A stretch of 27,601 nt of DNA from an uncultured Sutterella sp. (GTDB lineage Bacteria > Pseudomonadota > Gammaproteobacteria > Burkholderiales > Burkholderiaceae_F). The translations under genes were made by a program, and so were the position numbers. The DNA is taken from positions 1 through 27,601 of the forward strand of contig CAJMEC010000020.1 of assembly GCA_905212345.1 (NCBI GenBank), read 5' to 3'. The notes beneath the pieces were generated by a model. The model was given only the letters and a program-made list of their open reading frames with translations. It had not been told where the DNA came from and did not search any database. Every line of letters begins with the position of its first letter. Position 1 is the first letter of the stretch. Positions 1-7,619 of this stretch are shown piece by piece.

Positions 1-99
1 TTGCGCCATTGGGGCTCAACGTGTGAGGAAATCAGTGGCTGGTCCATATCATTAATTCGAAAGCTTTATCGTAATAAAACGCGTACGCCTCTTGCCTAA
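1..99 (+). CDS. Possible C-terminal fragment of an unidentified gene entering from the left
   Basis: Frame 1 is open from the first base to a TAA at 97-99, giving 32 codons that end ...KLYRNKTRTPLA. The other two forward frames close within 54 bases. The stop lies tail to tail with the stop of the histidine kinase gene (96-98 on the minus strand), an arrangement also seen at 11798-11801, which favours a real gene end. The residues are not enough to name a family. It could be a chance open stretch, since 32 codons is short. Confidence 0.35.
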   Translation: MRHWGSTCEEISGWSISLIRKLYRNKTRTPLA

Positions 100-1505
100 G
101 AGCAGACAATCTTCGTTTGCAGTGTCACCATCAGTCCTTTTTGACCATTTTCAGCCAGAGGATAGGCATCATTGAGTGTAATTTGCAGTCCATTGCGTTC
201 AGCCAATGTTTTGACAATAGCCATTCCCAAGCCCGTACCGGTTTCGCCGGTACCTAGAACCCGGTAGAAAGGATCAAACACTCGTTCACGTTCTTCTTTG
301 AGAATTCCCGGTCCATTATCATGAACATTCATCTTGAAAGGAACGAGAGACTGCAGTTCAATGGTGACGGTAGAGCCTTCCGGACAATACTTCACGGCAT
401 TTTCGATTAGATTGCGCAAAATACTGAAAAGGTCGTCCTCGGCAACATCTACGGTAAGAGTGCCGTCCTGATCGTATTCGTCAAAACCCAGTACTTCAAT
501 TTCAATTTTTTTCTTTTCAGCGTCAGCCCATATTTGCTCAATGACAGCAGCAACCGTTTCGGATAAAACAGTTTTTTTCTCGGTATTTTTCACAGATTGT
601 GTTTGAGCTCGTTTTAACGAAAGAAGCTGCGAAACCAATCGAGTGGCGCGATCAATGCTAATTCGTAAATCTTTAAGCTGCTTTTTAGCTTGCTCACTCA
701 TTGTGGCTTTTTCCAGCCGTTCGGCCTGAAGTGAAAGGACTGCCAGCGGGGATCTGAGTTCGTGAGCGGCATCGGCAACAAAACGGGATTCTCTTTGTCT
801 TAGTTCATCAATTCGGAATAAAACGCCATTGAATGCATCAACCATCGGTAGCAACTCAGTGGGTAATCCCTGTGTGTCAATTGGGGTTAAGTCATCGGGT
901 TGACGGTTGTTGATTTTGGAGGCTAGTGCGTGGATGGGTTTCATTGAATACCACAAAACGCCGGCCAAAATAATAAACAATGCTAAGGATAAAGCGAGTA
1001 GCGGAAGAGAAGCCGCCAATGCTGTTTGGCGGGCGATTTTTTCAATTTCCTTCATTCGCTGCGCAACAGCGATATGTTGTCCGCCTGAAAGTGTACGAAG
1101 ATAAAGTCGGTATTCTGTGCCGGAAATAAAAAGCGTTTGCGCGCCGTCATAAAGATCCTGATCAAAGACGGCGCGAATGGTTTGACCGCCTTTATGAAGC
1201 GTCCTGACCAGCACGGTCGAACCGGCTGGAGCGATGGCTTGAGGGGAATTTTCGTCCAGTGTGAACCAGTCTTCAAAGTCATCGTCATCCATCCACAAAG
1301 CGCTGGGATGTTTGCTGGAAATATCCAATCGCGCCAAAACACCCGTTACTTCCTCCAATAAGTCGTCTTGTTCATCACAAGCCTCGTTATAGGACAGGGT
1401 AAATAAAGACACTGCGGCCGCAAGGCTCATGATGAGAGCGGCCGTGCCTGCCCAAACTAAAAGTCGTTTGACAAAACCGTAATTTTTTTTCTGAACCGGA
1501 CTCAT
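96..1505 (-). CDS. qseC: QseC-like membrane sensor histidine kinase
   Basis: Sensor kinase of an OmpR-type two-component pair, 469 residues. One membrane segment lies near residues 15-38, then a periplasmic part of about 120 residues, a second membrane segment near 160-185, a HAMP-like linker, the phosphoacceptor motif AAHELRSPLAVL with His248, an N box (NLIENAVKY), and G boxes (DNGPGI, GTGLGMAIV). The ATG at 1505 is preferred over one nine codons upstream because it forms an ATGA overlap with the response regulator stop and has AAGGA eight bases upstream. The periplasmic part carries a strongly acidic patch (MDDDDFEDWF, residues 72-81), reminiscent of the metal-sensing acidic loops of PmrB-type sensors; that role is inference. 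Name by analogy: the pair lies divergent to ygiW as in E. coli qseBC. TctE or PmrB kinships remain possible. Confidence 0.87.
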   Translation of the reverse strand: MSPVQKKNYGFVKRLLVWAGTAALIMSLAAAVSLFTLSYNEACDEQDDLLEEVTGVLARLDISSKHPSALWMDDDDFEDWFTLDENSPQAIAPAGSTVLVRTLHKGGQTIRAVFDQDLYDGAQTLFISGTEYRLYLRTLSGGQHIAVAQRMKEIEKIARQTALAASLPLLALSLALFIILAGVLWYSMKPIHALASKINNRQPDDLTPIDTQGLPTELLPMVDAFNGVLFRIDELRQRESRFVADAAHELRSPLAVLSLQAERLEKATMSEQAKKQLKDLRISIDRATRLVSQLLSLKRAQTQSVKNTEKKTVLSETVAAVIEQIWADAEKKKIEIEVLGFDEYDQDGTLTVDVAEDDLFSILRNLIENAVKYCPEGSTVTIELQSLVPFKMNVHDNGPGILKEERERVFDPFYRVLGTGETGTGLGMAIVKTLAERNGLQITLNDAYPLAENGQKGLMVTLQTKIVCS

Positions 1506-2188
1506 TGCGAGGATCCTTTCTCTACCATCCAACCCAATCCCCGGACATTTTTAATAACACTTGGTCCCAGTTTTTTTCTCAATGAATGAATCAAATATTC
1601 GACGGCGTTGCTTTCCGGTTCCTCTCCGGGCTCATAGATACGCTCTTCAATGCGTCTGCGGGAAAGGATTGTGCCGGGCCTGGCCAGCAGAGCCGCCAAA
1701 AGCGCGTATTCGCGTCTTGATAAGACAATGGGGGTTGAGTCGCCTGCCACCGTAGCGGTTTTTTCAGAAACATTGACAGTGACCAGACCGTTTGTTAAAG
1801 CATTTTCTGTTGTTTGGTTTTTGCGTCTTAAAACGGCACGGATTCGGGCAAGAAGCTCACTCATATGGAAAGGCTTAACCAGATAGTCATCCGCTCCGGC
1901 ATCCAGTCCCTCCAGTCGATCATCCAATCCGTCTCTGGCAGTGAGAATAATCACCGGGATATTTTTCTTCTGTCCTTCTGCATTAGCTCTCAGTGTGCGC
2001 AACACCGTCATTCCGTCTACTCCGGGTAAGCCCAGATCCAATAGTAAAAAGCCGTACTCATTGACAGAAAGCATCATTAAGGCATCGCGACCATTGGCCA
2101 CCTGTTCGACGGTATACATCTCGTCGGCTAATGCGCCTTTAATGGCCTGCGCAATCATCGGATCGTCTTCAACCAATAAAATTCTCAT
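1502..2188 (-). CDS. qseB: QseB-like OmpR-family response regulator
   Basis: DNA-binding response regulator, 228 residues, the usual size for OmpR/PhoB proteins. The receiver domain (1-120) has the acidic pair Glu7-Asp8-Asp9, phosphoacceptor Asp51 (LLLDLGLPGVDG), Thr83 and Lys105 (YLVKPF). The C-terminal winged helix (about 130-225) contains SNAVEYLIHSLRKKLG and the final VRGLGWMVE hairpin typical of the family. The ATG at 2188 has GAGG seven bases upstream. It overlaps the kinase gene by four bases, so the two are translated together. The 11-bp repeats between this gene and ygiW are the likely binding site, which would make the pair self-regulating and ygiW a target. The QseB name rests on family resemblance and on the ygiW neighbour; PmrA and TctD are close relatives. 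Confidence 0.9.
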   Translation of the reverse strand: MRILLVEDDPMIAQAIKGALADEMYTVEQVANGRDALMMLSVNEYGFLLLDLGLPGVDGMTVLRTLRANAEGQKKNIPVIILTARDGLDDRLEGLDAGADDYLVKPFHMSELLARIRAVLRRKNQTTENALTNGLVTVNVSEKTATVAGDSTPIVLSRREYALLAALLARPGTILSRRRIEERIYEPGEEPESNAVEYLIHSLRKKLGPSVIKNVRGLGWMVEKGSSQ

Positions 2189-2266
2189 TTCAGAACCTCA
2201 CGCATAGTTTTTATTGTAGGTGAGTCAGGCCGAAGGTGTGAGTGATTTTGCATTTGGTTGCTCTGA

Positions 2267-2307
2267 CTTAGGAACGGCTAAGTTTTCTCTATGTTTGCTC
2301 TAAGTTT
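2267..2307. promoter_or_regulatory. Candidate QseB/PmrA-type operator: direct repeats every 11 bp
   Basis: CTAAGTTT occurs at 2278-2285 and 2300-2307, with CTATGTTT exactly midway at 2289-2296 and a related CTTAGGAAC at 2267-2275. The unit starts are spaced 11, 11 and 11 bases. PmrA and QseB bind hexamers such as CTTAAG separated by five bases, which is the same 11-base period. A weak -10-like TACACT lies at 2315-2320, so the array covers the -35 region of ygiW, as expected for an activator site. On the opposite strand a TACAAT at 2218-2213 could be the -10 of the kinase operon. The repeats are seen directly; the regulator assignment is inferred. Confidence 0.55.
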
Positions 2308-2353
2308 AACCAGGTACACTTGCGGGCAAGATAAAAAAGTTTTTGGAGAAATT

Positions 2354-2737
2354 ATGAAAAAAACAGTCGTTGCAGTTGCGCTTTGTGCTTTGGTGATGCC
2401 ATTGGCTGTGTTGGCACAGTCGCCTAGCGGCTTTAATGCAACGCCATCGGCTCAGCCCCAAGGCTTTGCGTTGACTACATTGAAATCTATTGAAGAGGTC
2501 AAGCAAAATAGTTACGACGAACAGTTGGTTGTTTTGCGCGGGCGATTTACCCGTCAGGTCAGCCATGATAAGTATGAGTTTACTGATGAAAAAGGTAACA
2601 CGATTGTGACTGAGCTCGATGATGACAAGAATTGGTCACATGTGTCAAAAGATGCCCTTATGGATATTTTGGCTGAAGTTGACCGGGATCATTGGAAGCT
2701 AGAGTTGGAAGTGCTTGAGGCCAAACCGGCTCGTTAA
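2354..2737 (+). CDS. ygiW: YgiW/YdeI-family periplasmic OB-fold stress protein
   Basis: Small exported protein of 127 residues in the BOF (bacterial OB-fold) family, linked in enterobacteria to tolerance of peroxide, metals and cationic peptides. A signal peptide (MKKTVVAVALCALVMPLAVLA, cleaved at about residue 21) is followed by the family core: TLKSIEEVKQNSYDEQLVVL, GRFTRQ, YEFTDEKGNTIVTELDD, and the ending LELEVLEAKPAR. The ATG at 2354 is preferred over an upstream in-frame start at 2291 because it begins the signal peptide and has GGAGAA four to nine bases upstream. The gene is divergent from the qseBC-like pair, the arrangement known in E. coli, and sits just behind the repeated operator. 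The AIM24-like gene follows after 25 bases and is probably cotranscribed. Confidence 0.88.
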   Translation: MKKTVVAVALCALVMPLAVLAQSPSGFNATPSAQPQGFALTTLKSIEEVKQNSYDEQLVVLRGRFTRQVSHDKYEFTDEKGNTIVTELDDDKNWSHVSKDALMDILAEVDRDHWKLELEVLEAKPAR

Positions 2738-2762
2738 GTCTAAGTTTTTGTGGAACAAAAAA

Positions 2763-3476
2763 ATGCGTTTTGAAATTACCGGCAGTGTTGATCCGCTTTT
2801 AAGCGTTACCCTTGAGAAGGGTGAAAAAGTCTTGGCTGAATCCAATGCAATGGTGGCGATGGATGGCGATTTGAGTCTTAAAGGACGAAGCCGCGGCGGG
2901 ATCATGAAGTCTTTGGCTCGAAAGCTTTTAAATGATGAAAGCTTTTTCCAACAATATGTGGAAGCCGAAAAAGGACCGGGGAGCGTGTTGTTAGCTCCGA
3001 ATATTCCCGGTGACATTCGTATTTTGGATGTCGGAGAACGTCAATACATGGTTTCTGACGGTGCCTTTTTGGCAGCCACCGAAGAGGTGGAACTTGAGGT
3101 TAAATCCCAGGGTTTGGGACGCGCGTTTTTGGGTGACTCGGGGGGCTTTTTCGTGATGGCCACAGACGGTCGCGGTCAGATTGCGGTTTCAGGCTTTGGT
3201 TCCGTGCGCGAACTTGAAGTCAAGGAAGGCCAATCCTTAATTGTGGATAATGGCCATCTGGTAGCTTGGGACGCTTCCCTTGACTATGAATTGAGTTTAA
3301 ATACTTCACATTCCGGTCTTTTCGGCAAATTGGTCAATAGTCAAATAACCGGTGAGGGGATTGTGTTGAAATTCCGCGGTCAAGGAAAAGTGATAGTGTG
3401 CTCGAGAAATAAGGGCGGATTTATTGATTGGATTTTTGCCCAAGAAAAAACCGACAAAGCAGTAAAAAATGATTAA
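2763..3476 (+). CDS. AIM24/TIGR00266-family protein
   Basis: Predicted cytoplasmic all-beta protein of 237 residues belonging to the AIM24 (TIGR00266) family, a widespread bacterial family with no settled biochemical role; the yeast relative is mitochondrial. Visible family signs are the glycine-rich opening (RGGIMKSLARKLL, then SFFQQYVEAEKGPGSVLLAP), the repeated segments on GDIRILDVG and SFLAATEEVELEVKSQGLGR-like stretches, and the tail GEGIVLKFRGQGKVIVCSR. No signal peptide or membrane segment is visible. The ATG at 2763 is chosen over a TTG at 2715 that would lie inside ygiW; its ribosome-binding site is weak (GTGGA). The gene is followed by a strong hairpin at 3483-3514. Placement behind ygiW suggests a shared envelope-stress or membrane-related response, which is inference only. 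Confidence 0.82.
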   Translation: MRFEITGSVDPLLSVTLEKGEKVLAESNAMVAMDGDLSLKGRSRGGIMKSLARKLLNDESFFQQYVEAEKGPGSVLLAPNIPGDIRILDVGERQYMVSDGAFLAATEEVELEVKSQGLGRAFLGDSGGFFVMATDGRGQIAVSGFGSVRELEVKEGQSLIVDNGHLVAWDASLDYELSLNTSHSGLFGKLVNSQITGEGIVLKFRGQGKVIVCSRNKGGFIDWIFAQEKTDKAVKND

Positions 3477-3482
3477 CTCGCA

Positions 3483-3514
3483 CAAATTCCGGCAGTGATG
3501 ACTGCCGGAATTTG
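3483..3514. terminator. Bidirectional terminator hairpin between convergent genes
   Basis: A perfect 14-bp stem (3483-3496 with 3501-3514) closed by a GATG tetraloop. It sits between the stop of the AIM24-like gene and the stop of the choloylglycine-hydrolase-family gene. The stem ends in AAA/TTT pairs, giving short T-runs in both directions rather than a long U-tract. Confidence 0.7.
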
Positions 3515-3547
3515 TTGCTGGTTCAATTTATTTCGTGGTGGTTTCGG

Positions 3548-4621
3548 TTAGCGAATGACTACTTTTTCTATCGGCTCGCTTTTAACTTTATCAATCGGGA
3601 GACTTTGATAAGTTACCTGTCCGAAGTTAATCGTTTTTAAGTCAACGCTTCGGATGCGGGCGTTATTCATTGTTTTGTAATAAATCACCCCGTTGGTCAT
3701 ATCGGTTGCACTGCTCCACTGGGTGGCAGAAAGCAGTCCTATGGGGTTGGCTTTATTTTCCTCTTCCAAACCGATCGGAATTTCAAAGGCGTTTAAAATT
3801 TTGAAGCTGTACAAAACAGTTTCATCGGCGCTCTTCAGATTAGGAGCCGTGGATACCATGAAAGCAGCCCGGACGAAACGAGAGGGAGGGGTGATATCAC
3901 CGGGCAGACCGAGTAAGCCGCTGCCGATGCCGGGTGAGCGAAGAGCGGTTCCGTTCCAATCAACCGGTGCCACCGTTCCGGCTTTAAGGTTGATGTAATT
4001 ATTTAAGTTCGTCATTTGCCAATCAAATCCCGGTGAATTGGTCAGCACTCCCAGAGGGTTATCGAAAATCTTCATTTCCCCGTTAACAATTTCAACAACA
4101 ATCTGAGCGCCGGATTTATCAGCAATGCGGTAGTGGACTGTACCGGCTCCCTTATAGCGTTCGGACAGACGTATATCTGAAATTCCTTTTCGTGCGTTTG
4201 CCACGCTGTCAAAATTACCTAAGACCCAAGCAACAAATTCCATATCGGAAATGGTTTTGTCCTGCTGTTTTTTGTCATAGTCAGGATAAAGTCCATAGCC
4301 GGGAAAGAAAAAGAGACCGGCAGAGAGTCCTTTTTCATTGAGTCCTTCAACAACGAAATTTTTATCTTCGATACTTAATCCGACATAACCCCAAGTATTT
4401 TTATAACTCAAAGACGGCCCTTGGGCAGTTTGTGTTTGAGTGGCATGGTCGCGGGGTACAACAACCAAGTTGGTCGATAAAACCGAGGAACCCCATTCAA
4501 TGGAGCGGGCAGTGACGCGGTCACCGTTTTGTGATTGAAGGGTGATGCCGGTGCAGGCAAGCGCCTGTTGGGTAAAGGCGATTGCACAGGAGGCGATCAC
4601 ACCACAGAAGTATTTATTCAT
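3548..4621 (-). CDS. Exported choloylglycine hydrolase family enzyme (bile salt hydrolase / penicillin V acylase type)
   Basis: Linear-amide C-N hydrolase of the Ntn superfamily, 357 residues; family members cleave conjugated bile salts, penicillin V or N-acyl-homoserine lactones. A signal peptide ends in ALA at residue 22, and the next residue, Cys23, is the expected catalytic nucleophile freed by signal cleavage. Family motifs follow: TARSIEWG (Arg39), GLNEKGLSAGLFFFPGY, LTNSPGFDWQMTNLNNYINL and GLPGDITPPSRFVRA. The family's usual Asp after the ARS/ART motif is Glu42 here, as in part of the Gram-negative branch. The ATG at 4621 has GGAG seven bases upstream and is preferred over one four codons earlier. 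The enzyme probably acts in the periplasm. Which substrate it prefers cannot be read from the sequence. Confidence 0.88.
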   Translation of the reverse strand: MNKYFCGVIASCAIAFTQQALACTGITLQSQNGDRVTARSIEWGSSVLSTNLVVVPRDHATQTQTAQGPSLSYKNTWGYVGLSIEDKNFVVEGLNEKGLSAGLFFFPGYGLYPDYDKKQQDKTISDMEFVAWVLGNFDSVANARKGISDIRLSERYKGAGTVHYRIADKSGAQIVVEIVNGEMKIFDNPLGVLTNSPGFDWQMTNLNNYINLKAGTVAPVDWNGTALRSPGIGSGLLGLPGDITPPSRFVRAAFMVSTAPNLKSADETVLYSFKILNAFEIPIGLEEENKANPIGLLSATQWSSATDMTNGVIYYKTMNNARIRSVDLKTINFGQVTYQSLPIDKVKSEPIEKVVIR

Positions 4622-4791
4622 TAGAAGCTCCATAAAAAGGATAACAGTTGAACCATGTTAGTGCTTTTTGTCTGATTTGGACGGTGTTAAAGGACGCTTT
4701 TTACAATTGCTTGCTATTAAAGTGAAAAGTCAATTTAGCTAAAATAACTAGTTGGTAGTTCGCATTTTTACGCGACCAAAGAGGAGCACAA

Positions 4792-6087
4792 ATGAATCAA
4801 GATCTTAAGAAAAAAGTTGAAGAACTTATCCCTAATCTCGCTAAAGTTCGCCGTGACCTGCATAAGCATCCGGAATCCGGTTGGACGGAATTCCGCACGG
4901 CTTCTATGGCTATCAAGAAAATGCAGCAGCTCGGCTATACCATTACGATGGGCGAAAAGGCCGTCTGCCGTGAAGCCATGATGGGTGTGCCCTCTGCCGA
5001 CGCGCTCAAGGCCCATATGGAACGTGCCATTGCCCAAGGCGCTGATCCTGAATTAGTAGCTAAGATGGAAGGCGGTATGACCGGTTTCTGGGCCGATATG
5101 GACTTCGGCGGCGAAGGTCCTTTCCTTGCCGTTCGTTTTGATATGGACTGCAACGATGTGACCGAATGCGCTGACGCTGACCATCGTCCCAATGTCGAAG
5201 GTTTTGCCTCTGTCAACAAGGGTGCTATGCATGCTTGCGGCCACGACGGCCACGTTGCTATCGGCTTGGCTTTGGCAGAAGTTGTCGCCTCCATGCGCGA
5301 TCAGTTTAAGGGCAAGATTCGCTTTATTTTCCAACCTGCTGAAGAAGGCGTTCGCGGTGCCATGCCGATGGAAAAGGCCGGTGCAGTGGTCGGCGTAGAC
5401 GAAATCTTTGGTATGCATATCGGTTTCCAAGCCAATAACATCGGCAAGGTCATTTGCGGCACGAAGAACTTCTTGGCTACGACCAAAGCGGACATTACCT
5501 TTACCGGTGTGCCTGCTCACGCCGGTAACGCTCCGGAAGAAGGTAAGAACGCGTTGTTGTCGGCTGCCACGGCTTTGCTTAACATGCACGCCATTCCGCG
5601 CTCCGGCAAGGGTGATACCCGTATTACCGTCGGTAAGTTAAACGGTGGTGAAGGCCGCAACGTGATTCCGCCGAAGGCTGTGTTGGTTTTGGAAACCCGT
5701 GGCATCACGTCTGCTTTGGACGAGTACATGTTCGGTGAAGTCCGCCGTATTGCCAAGGCCGCTGCCGAAATGTGGGGTTGCGGTTATTCCATCGATATCA
5801 AGGGTGGCACCAAGAGCGGTGAGTCCGACCTTGAAGTCGCCAAGGTTGTGGCCGAAGAAGCCCGTGACATGGGTTGCTTCAAAGAAGTCATCGAAGAACA
5901 AAACTTCGGCGCTTCCGAAGACTATTCTCACTTCATGAGCACCGCCGGCGGCAAGGGCACCTATGTTCAAGTGGGTTCCACCCTTCGTGCCGGCCACCAC
6001 AATAGCCACTTCGACTTCGACGAACAAACGCTTGCCAACGCGCTCGAACTGATGAGCCGTTGTGTCTATCGCACGCTCGCTAAGTAA
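4792..6087 (+). CDS. AbgA-like M20D amidohydrolase/peptidase
   Basis: Zinc- or manganese-dependent amidohydrolase, 431 residues, closely resembling E. coli AbgA (p-aminobenzoyl-glutamate hydrolase subunit A) in length and motif order: RRDLHKHPESGWTEFRTA, the metal motif HACGHDGH (Cys149, His151), the base and ligand pair in FQPAEEG (Glu184, Glu185), the dimer-interface HAG, and the late metal histidines in AGHHNSHFDFDE. No signal peptide is present. The ATG has AGGAG seven bases upstream. No abgB or abgT lies nearby, so the real substrate may be another N-acyl amino acid or folate fragment. Codon use is strikingly biased (mostly AAG for Lys; CGT/CGC for Arg; no AGA/AGG seen), like the ribosomal protein genes at the right end of the window and unlike its neighbours, suggesting very high expression. 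A strong terminator follows. Confidence 0.88.
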   Translation: MNQDLKKKVEELIPNLAKVRRDLHKHPESGWTEFRTASMAIKKMQQLGYTITMGEKAVCREAMMGVPSADALKAHMERAIAQGADPELVAKMEGGMTGFWADMDFGGEGPFLAVRFDMDCNDVTECADADHRPNVEGFASVNKGAMHACGHDGHVAIGLALAEVVASMRDQFKGKIRFIFQPAEEGVRGAMPMEKAGAVVGVDEIFGMHIGFQANNIGKVICGTKNFLATTKADITFTGVPAHAGNAPEEGKNALLSAATALLNMHAIPRSGKGDTRITVGKLNGGEGRNVIPPKAVLVLETRGITSALDEYMFGEVRRIAKAAAEMWGCGYSIDIKGGTKSGESDLEVAKVVAEEARDMGCFKEVIEEQNFGASEDYSHFMSTAGGKGTYVQVGSTLRAGHHNSHFDFDEQTLANALELMSRCVYRTLAK

Positions 6088-6103
6088 TATCGAAGAGCAA
6101 TAA

Positions 6104-6139
6104 AAAAGCCGCGGCGATTTAACTGGCGCCGCGGCTTTT
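6104..6139. terminator. Strong bidirectional rho-independent terminator
   Basis: Perfect 13-bp inverted repeat (6104-6116 with 6127-6139), core GCCGCGGCG/CGCCGCGGC flanked by A4 and T4, ten-base loop. It lies between the converging amidohydrolase and lyase genes and can stop transcription from both sides. Confidence 0.88.
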
Positions 6140-6153
6140 AGTTTATCCGGAAG

Positions 6154-7596
6154 TTACTTTGTTTCTACTTCCTGTAAAAAAGGTTCAAACTGACTGTCTA
6201 AGTCCGCCATGGATTGGTCGATAGCCGCGGTGAGCATCGTTGTCTGTTCTTTCAAAATAGCCATCTCGGACGTTAATTCCGCAAGCATTCTGCTTACTTC
6301 TTCGGGATTGGCGCTACCTTCTGTGCGGCGCCGCTTGAGGATTTCTCTCGGATCGAGGCTTGCTTTAAATTCCTCTTCACTCATCGGGCACTCGGTTGCA
6401 AATCCCGGCATTTCCTTTTGAACAGTTTCGGCATAAATGCGTTGCATTTCTTTATAGGGGAAGGTCAGAGGAAGAATGCCGTTGGCTCGGGCGAAACTGA
6501 CCATGCCGCTTGCGACATGATGACCGACTCTAAAGGGCAGGTCGTATTCGCTCATCAGGCGGTCGGCAATTTCTTGGCTTGCTGTCCAATCCAGTGAAAG
6601 CTCTTCCAAAGCTCGTTCTTTATTGACAACAAGCGCTTTGAGAATTTTGACAAAACGTTCCATCGTTTTGACGCTTTCTTGAGCCAAGGCGGCGTGCACT
6701 TTGACGGATTTGCCGTCAATCATGCCTGAGGGAACGTTGTGAGCGCGGGTGATAACGAGATTGGCTTCACTGACAACGTCGCTTGCGTTGCCCCGGCAAC
6801 TGATTAACAATCCGGGATTACGTTTTTGCGGCATGGCCGATGACACATAAGTGTTGCCATTGCCCTCAGAGAGCAAAATCCAGGGACGGGGTTGGGCATA
6901 TTGAACCATGATGTCGGCAATCATGGAACCGATGTGAAGCGCAATTGAGGCTTGAATCTGAGCAAATTCGACCGGTAAATCCACCATGGCAATCTGCGTG
7001 GCATCGAAAGCATTGCGAATCGGCGCATGAAAACCTAACAATTTAGCCATCAACTTGCGGTTAAGGGGCCAGCCGGTGCCATTGAGCACACAAGAACCCA
7101 TCGGGCAGTAATTCAGTCGGCTGAAAAATTGCGTCAAACGGACACGATCGCGTTTAAAGCCTTCAATAAACCCTAATAAATAGTGGGCAAAACTGGTTGG
7201 TTGGGCGGCCACACCATTGGTGTATGAGGGCATGACGGTGTCCTGATGATTGCGTGCAAGCTCGAGTAGCGCGTCGATAACACTTTCCAGGCCTTTAGCC
7301 ACACTGAGGACTTCGTCGCGCATAATCGCGACACGGAAAGTCGAGTGCATATCCTGGCTGGATCGGCCTACATGTATCTCTGTTACTTCGGAGGTACCCG
7401 CAGCGGCGATAAGTTTCGGCTCAAAATCAATGACGCGCTTAACACGGTTGGCGGGATCTTTGCCACTATCGATAACTTCTTTCAGAGCTTTGGCGGCAAC
7501 ATGCGCTAGTTGCGGTTTCAGTAGACCGCCCGCACTATTGGCAATAATAGTGGCTTTATTCATTTGGCTTAACCAATAAAATTCGTCGCGAATCAT
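6154..7596 (-). CDS. Argininosuccinate lyase / fumarase superfamily enzyme, non-canonical ArgH-like
   Basis: Cytoplasmic lyase of 480 residues. The superfamily signature SSAMPQKRNPG (residues 252-262) carries the catalytic Ser loop and the Met, Lys and Asn positions. The first conserved region reads GRSSQDMHST (77-86) where ArgH has GRSRNDQ, and the second reads YTNGVAAQPTS (125-135) where ArgH has YTHLQxAQP, so the usual His is Asn127. The N-terminus is shorter than in housekeeping ArgH. It is therefore probably not the arginine biosynthetic enzyme but a relative acting on another N-substituted aspartate or succinyl-amine, as EDDS lyase and similar enzymes do; this is inference. The C-terminal 90 residues are charged and helical. 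The ATG has GGAG nine bases upstream. It converges with the AbgA-like gene, so the two are not cotranscribed. Confidence 0.82.
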   Translation of the reverse strand: MIRDEFYWLSQMNKATIIANSAGGLLKPQLAHVAAKALKEVIDSGKDPANRVKRVIDFEPKLIAAAGTSEVTEIHVGRSSQDMHSTFRVAIMRDEVLSVAKGLESVIDALLELARNHQDTVMPSYTNGVAAQPTSFAHYLLGFIEGFKRDRVRLTQFFSRLNYCPMGSCVLNGTGWPLNRKLMAKLLGFHAPIRNAFDATQIAMVDLPVEFAQIQASIALHIGSMIADIMVQYAQPRPWILLSEGNGNTYVSSAMPQKRNPGLLISCRGNASDVVSEANLVITRAHNVPSGMIDGKSVKVHAALAQESVKTMERFVKILKALVVNKERALEELSLDWTASQEIADRLMSEYDLPFRVGHHVASGMVSFARANGILPLTFPYKEMQRIYAETVQKEMPGFATECPMSEEEFKASLDPREILKRRRTEGSANPEEVSRMLAELTSEMAILKEQTTMLTAAIDQSMADLDSQFEPFLQEVETK

Positions 7597-7619
7597 AAGA
7601 TTTCTCCGTTGAGGAAAGA

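Noticed and set aside
4707..4745. Sigma-70 promoter for the AbgA-like gene (TTGCTA and TAAAAT)
   Set aside because: The two elements are 23 bases apart, too far; no better pair was found, although a strong promoter is expected there.
5053..5589. Minus-strand open frame of 178 codons inside the AbgA-like gene
   Set aside because: Antisense shadow of a strongly codon-biased gene; such bias often leaves the opposite strand open.
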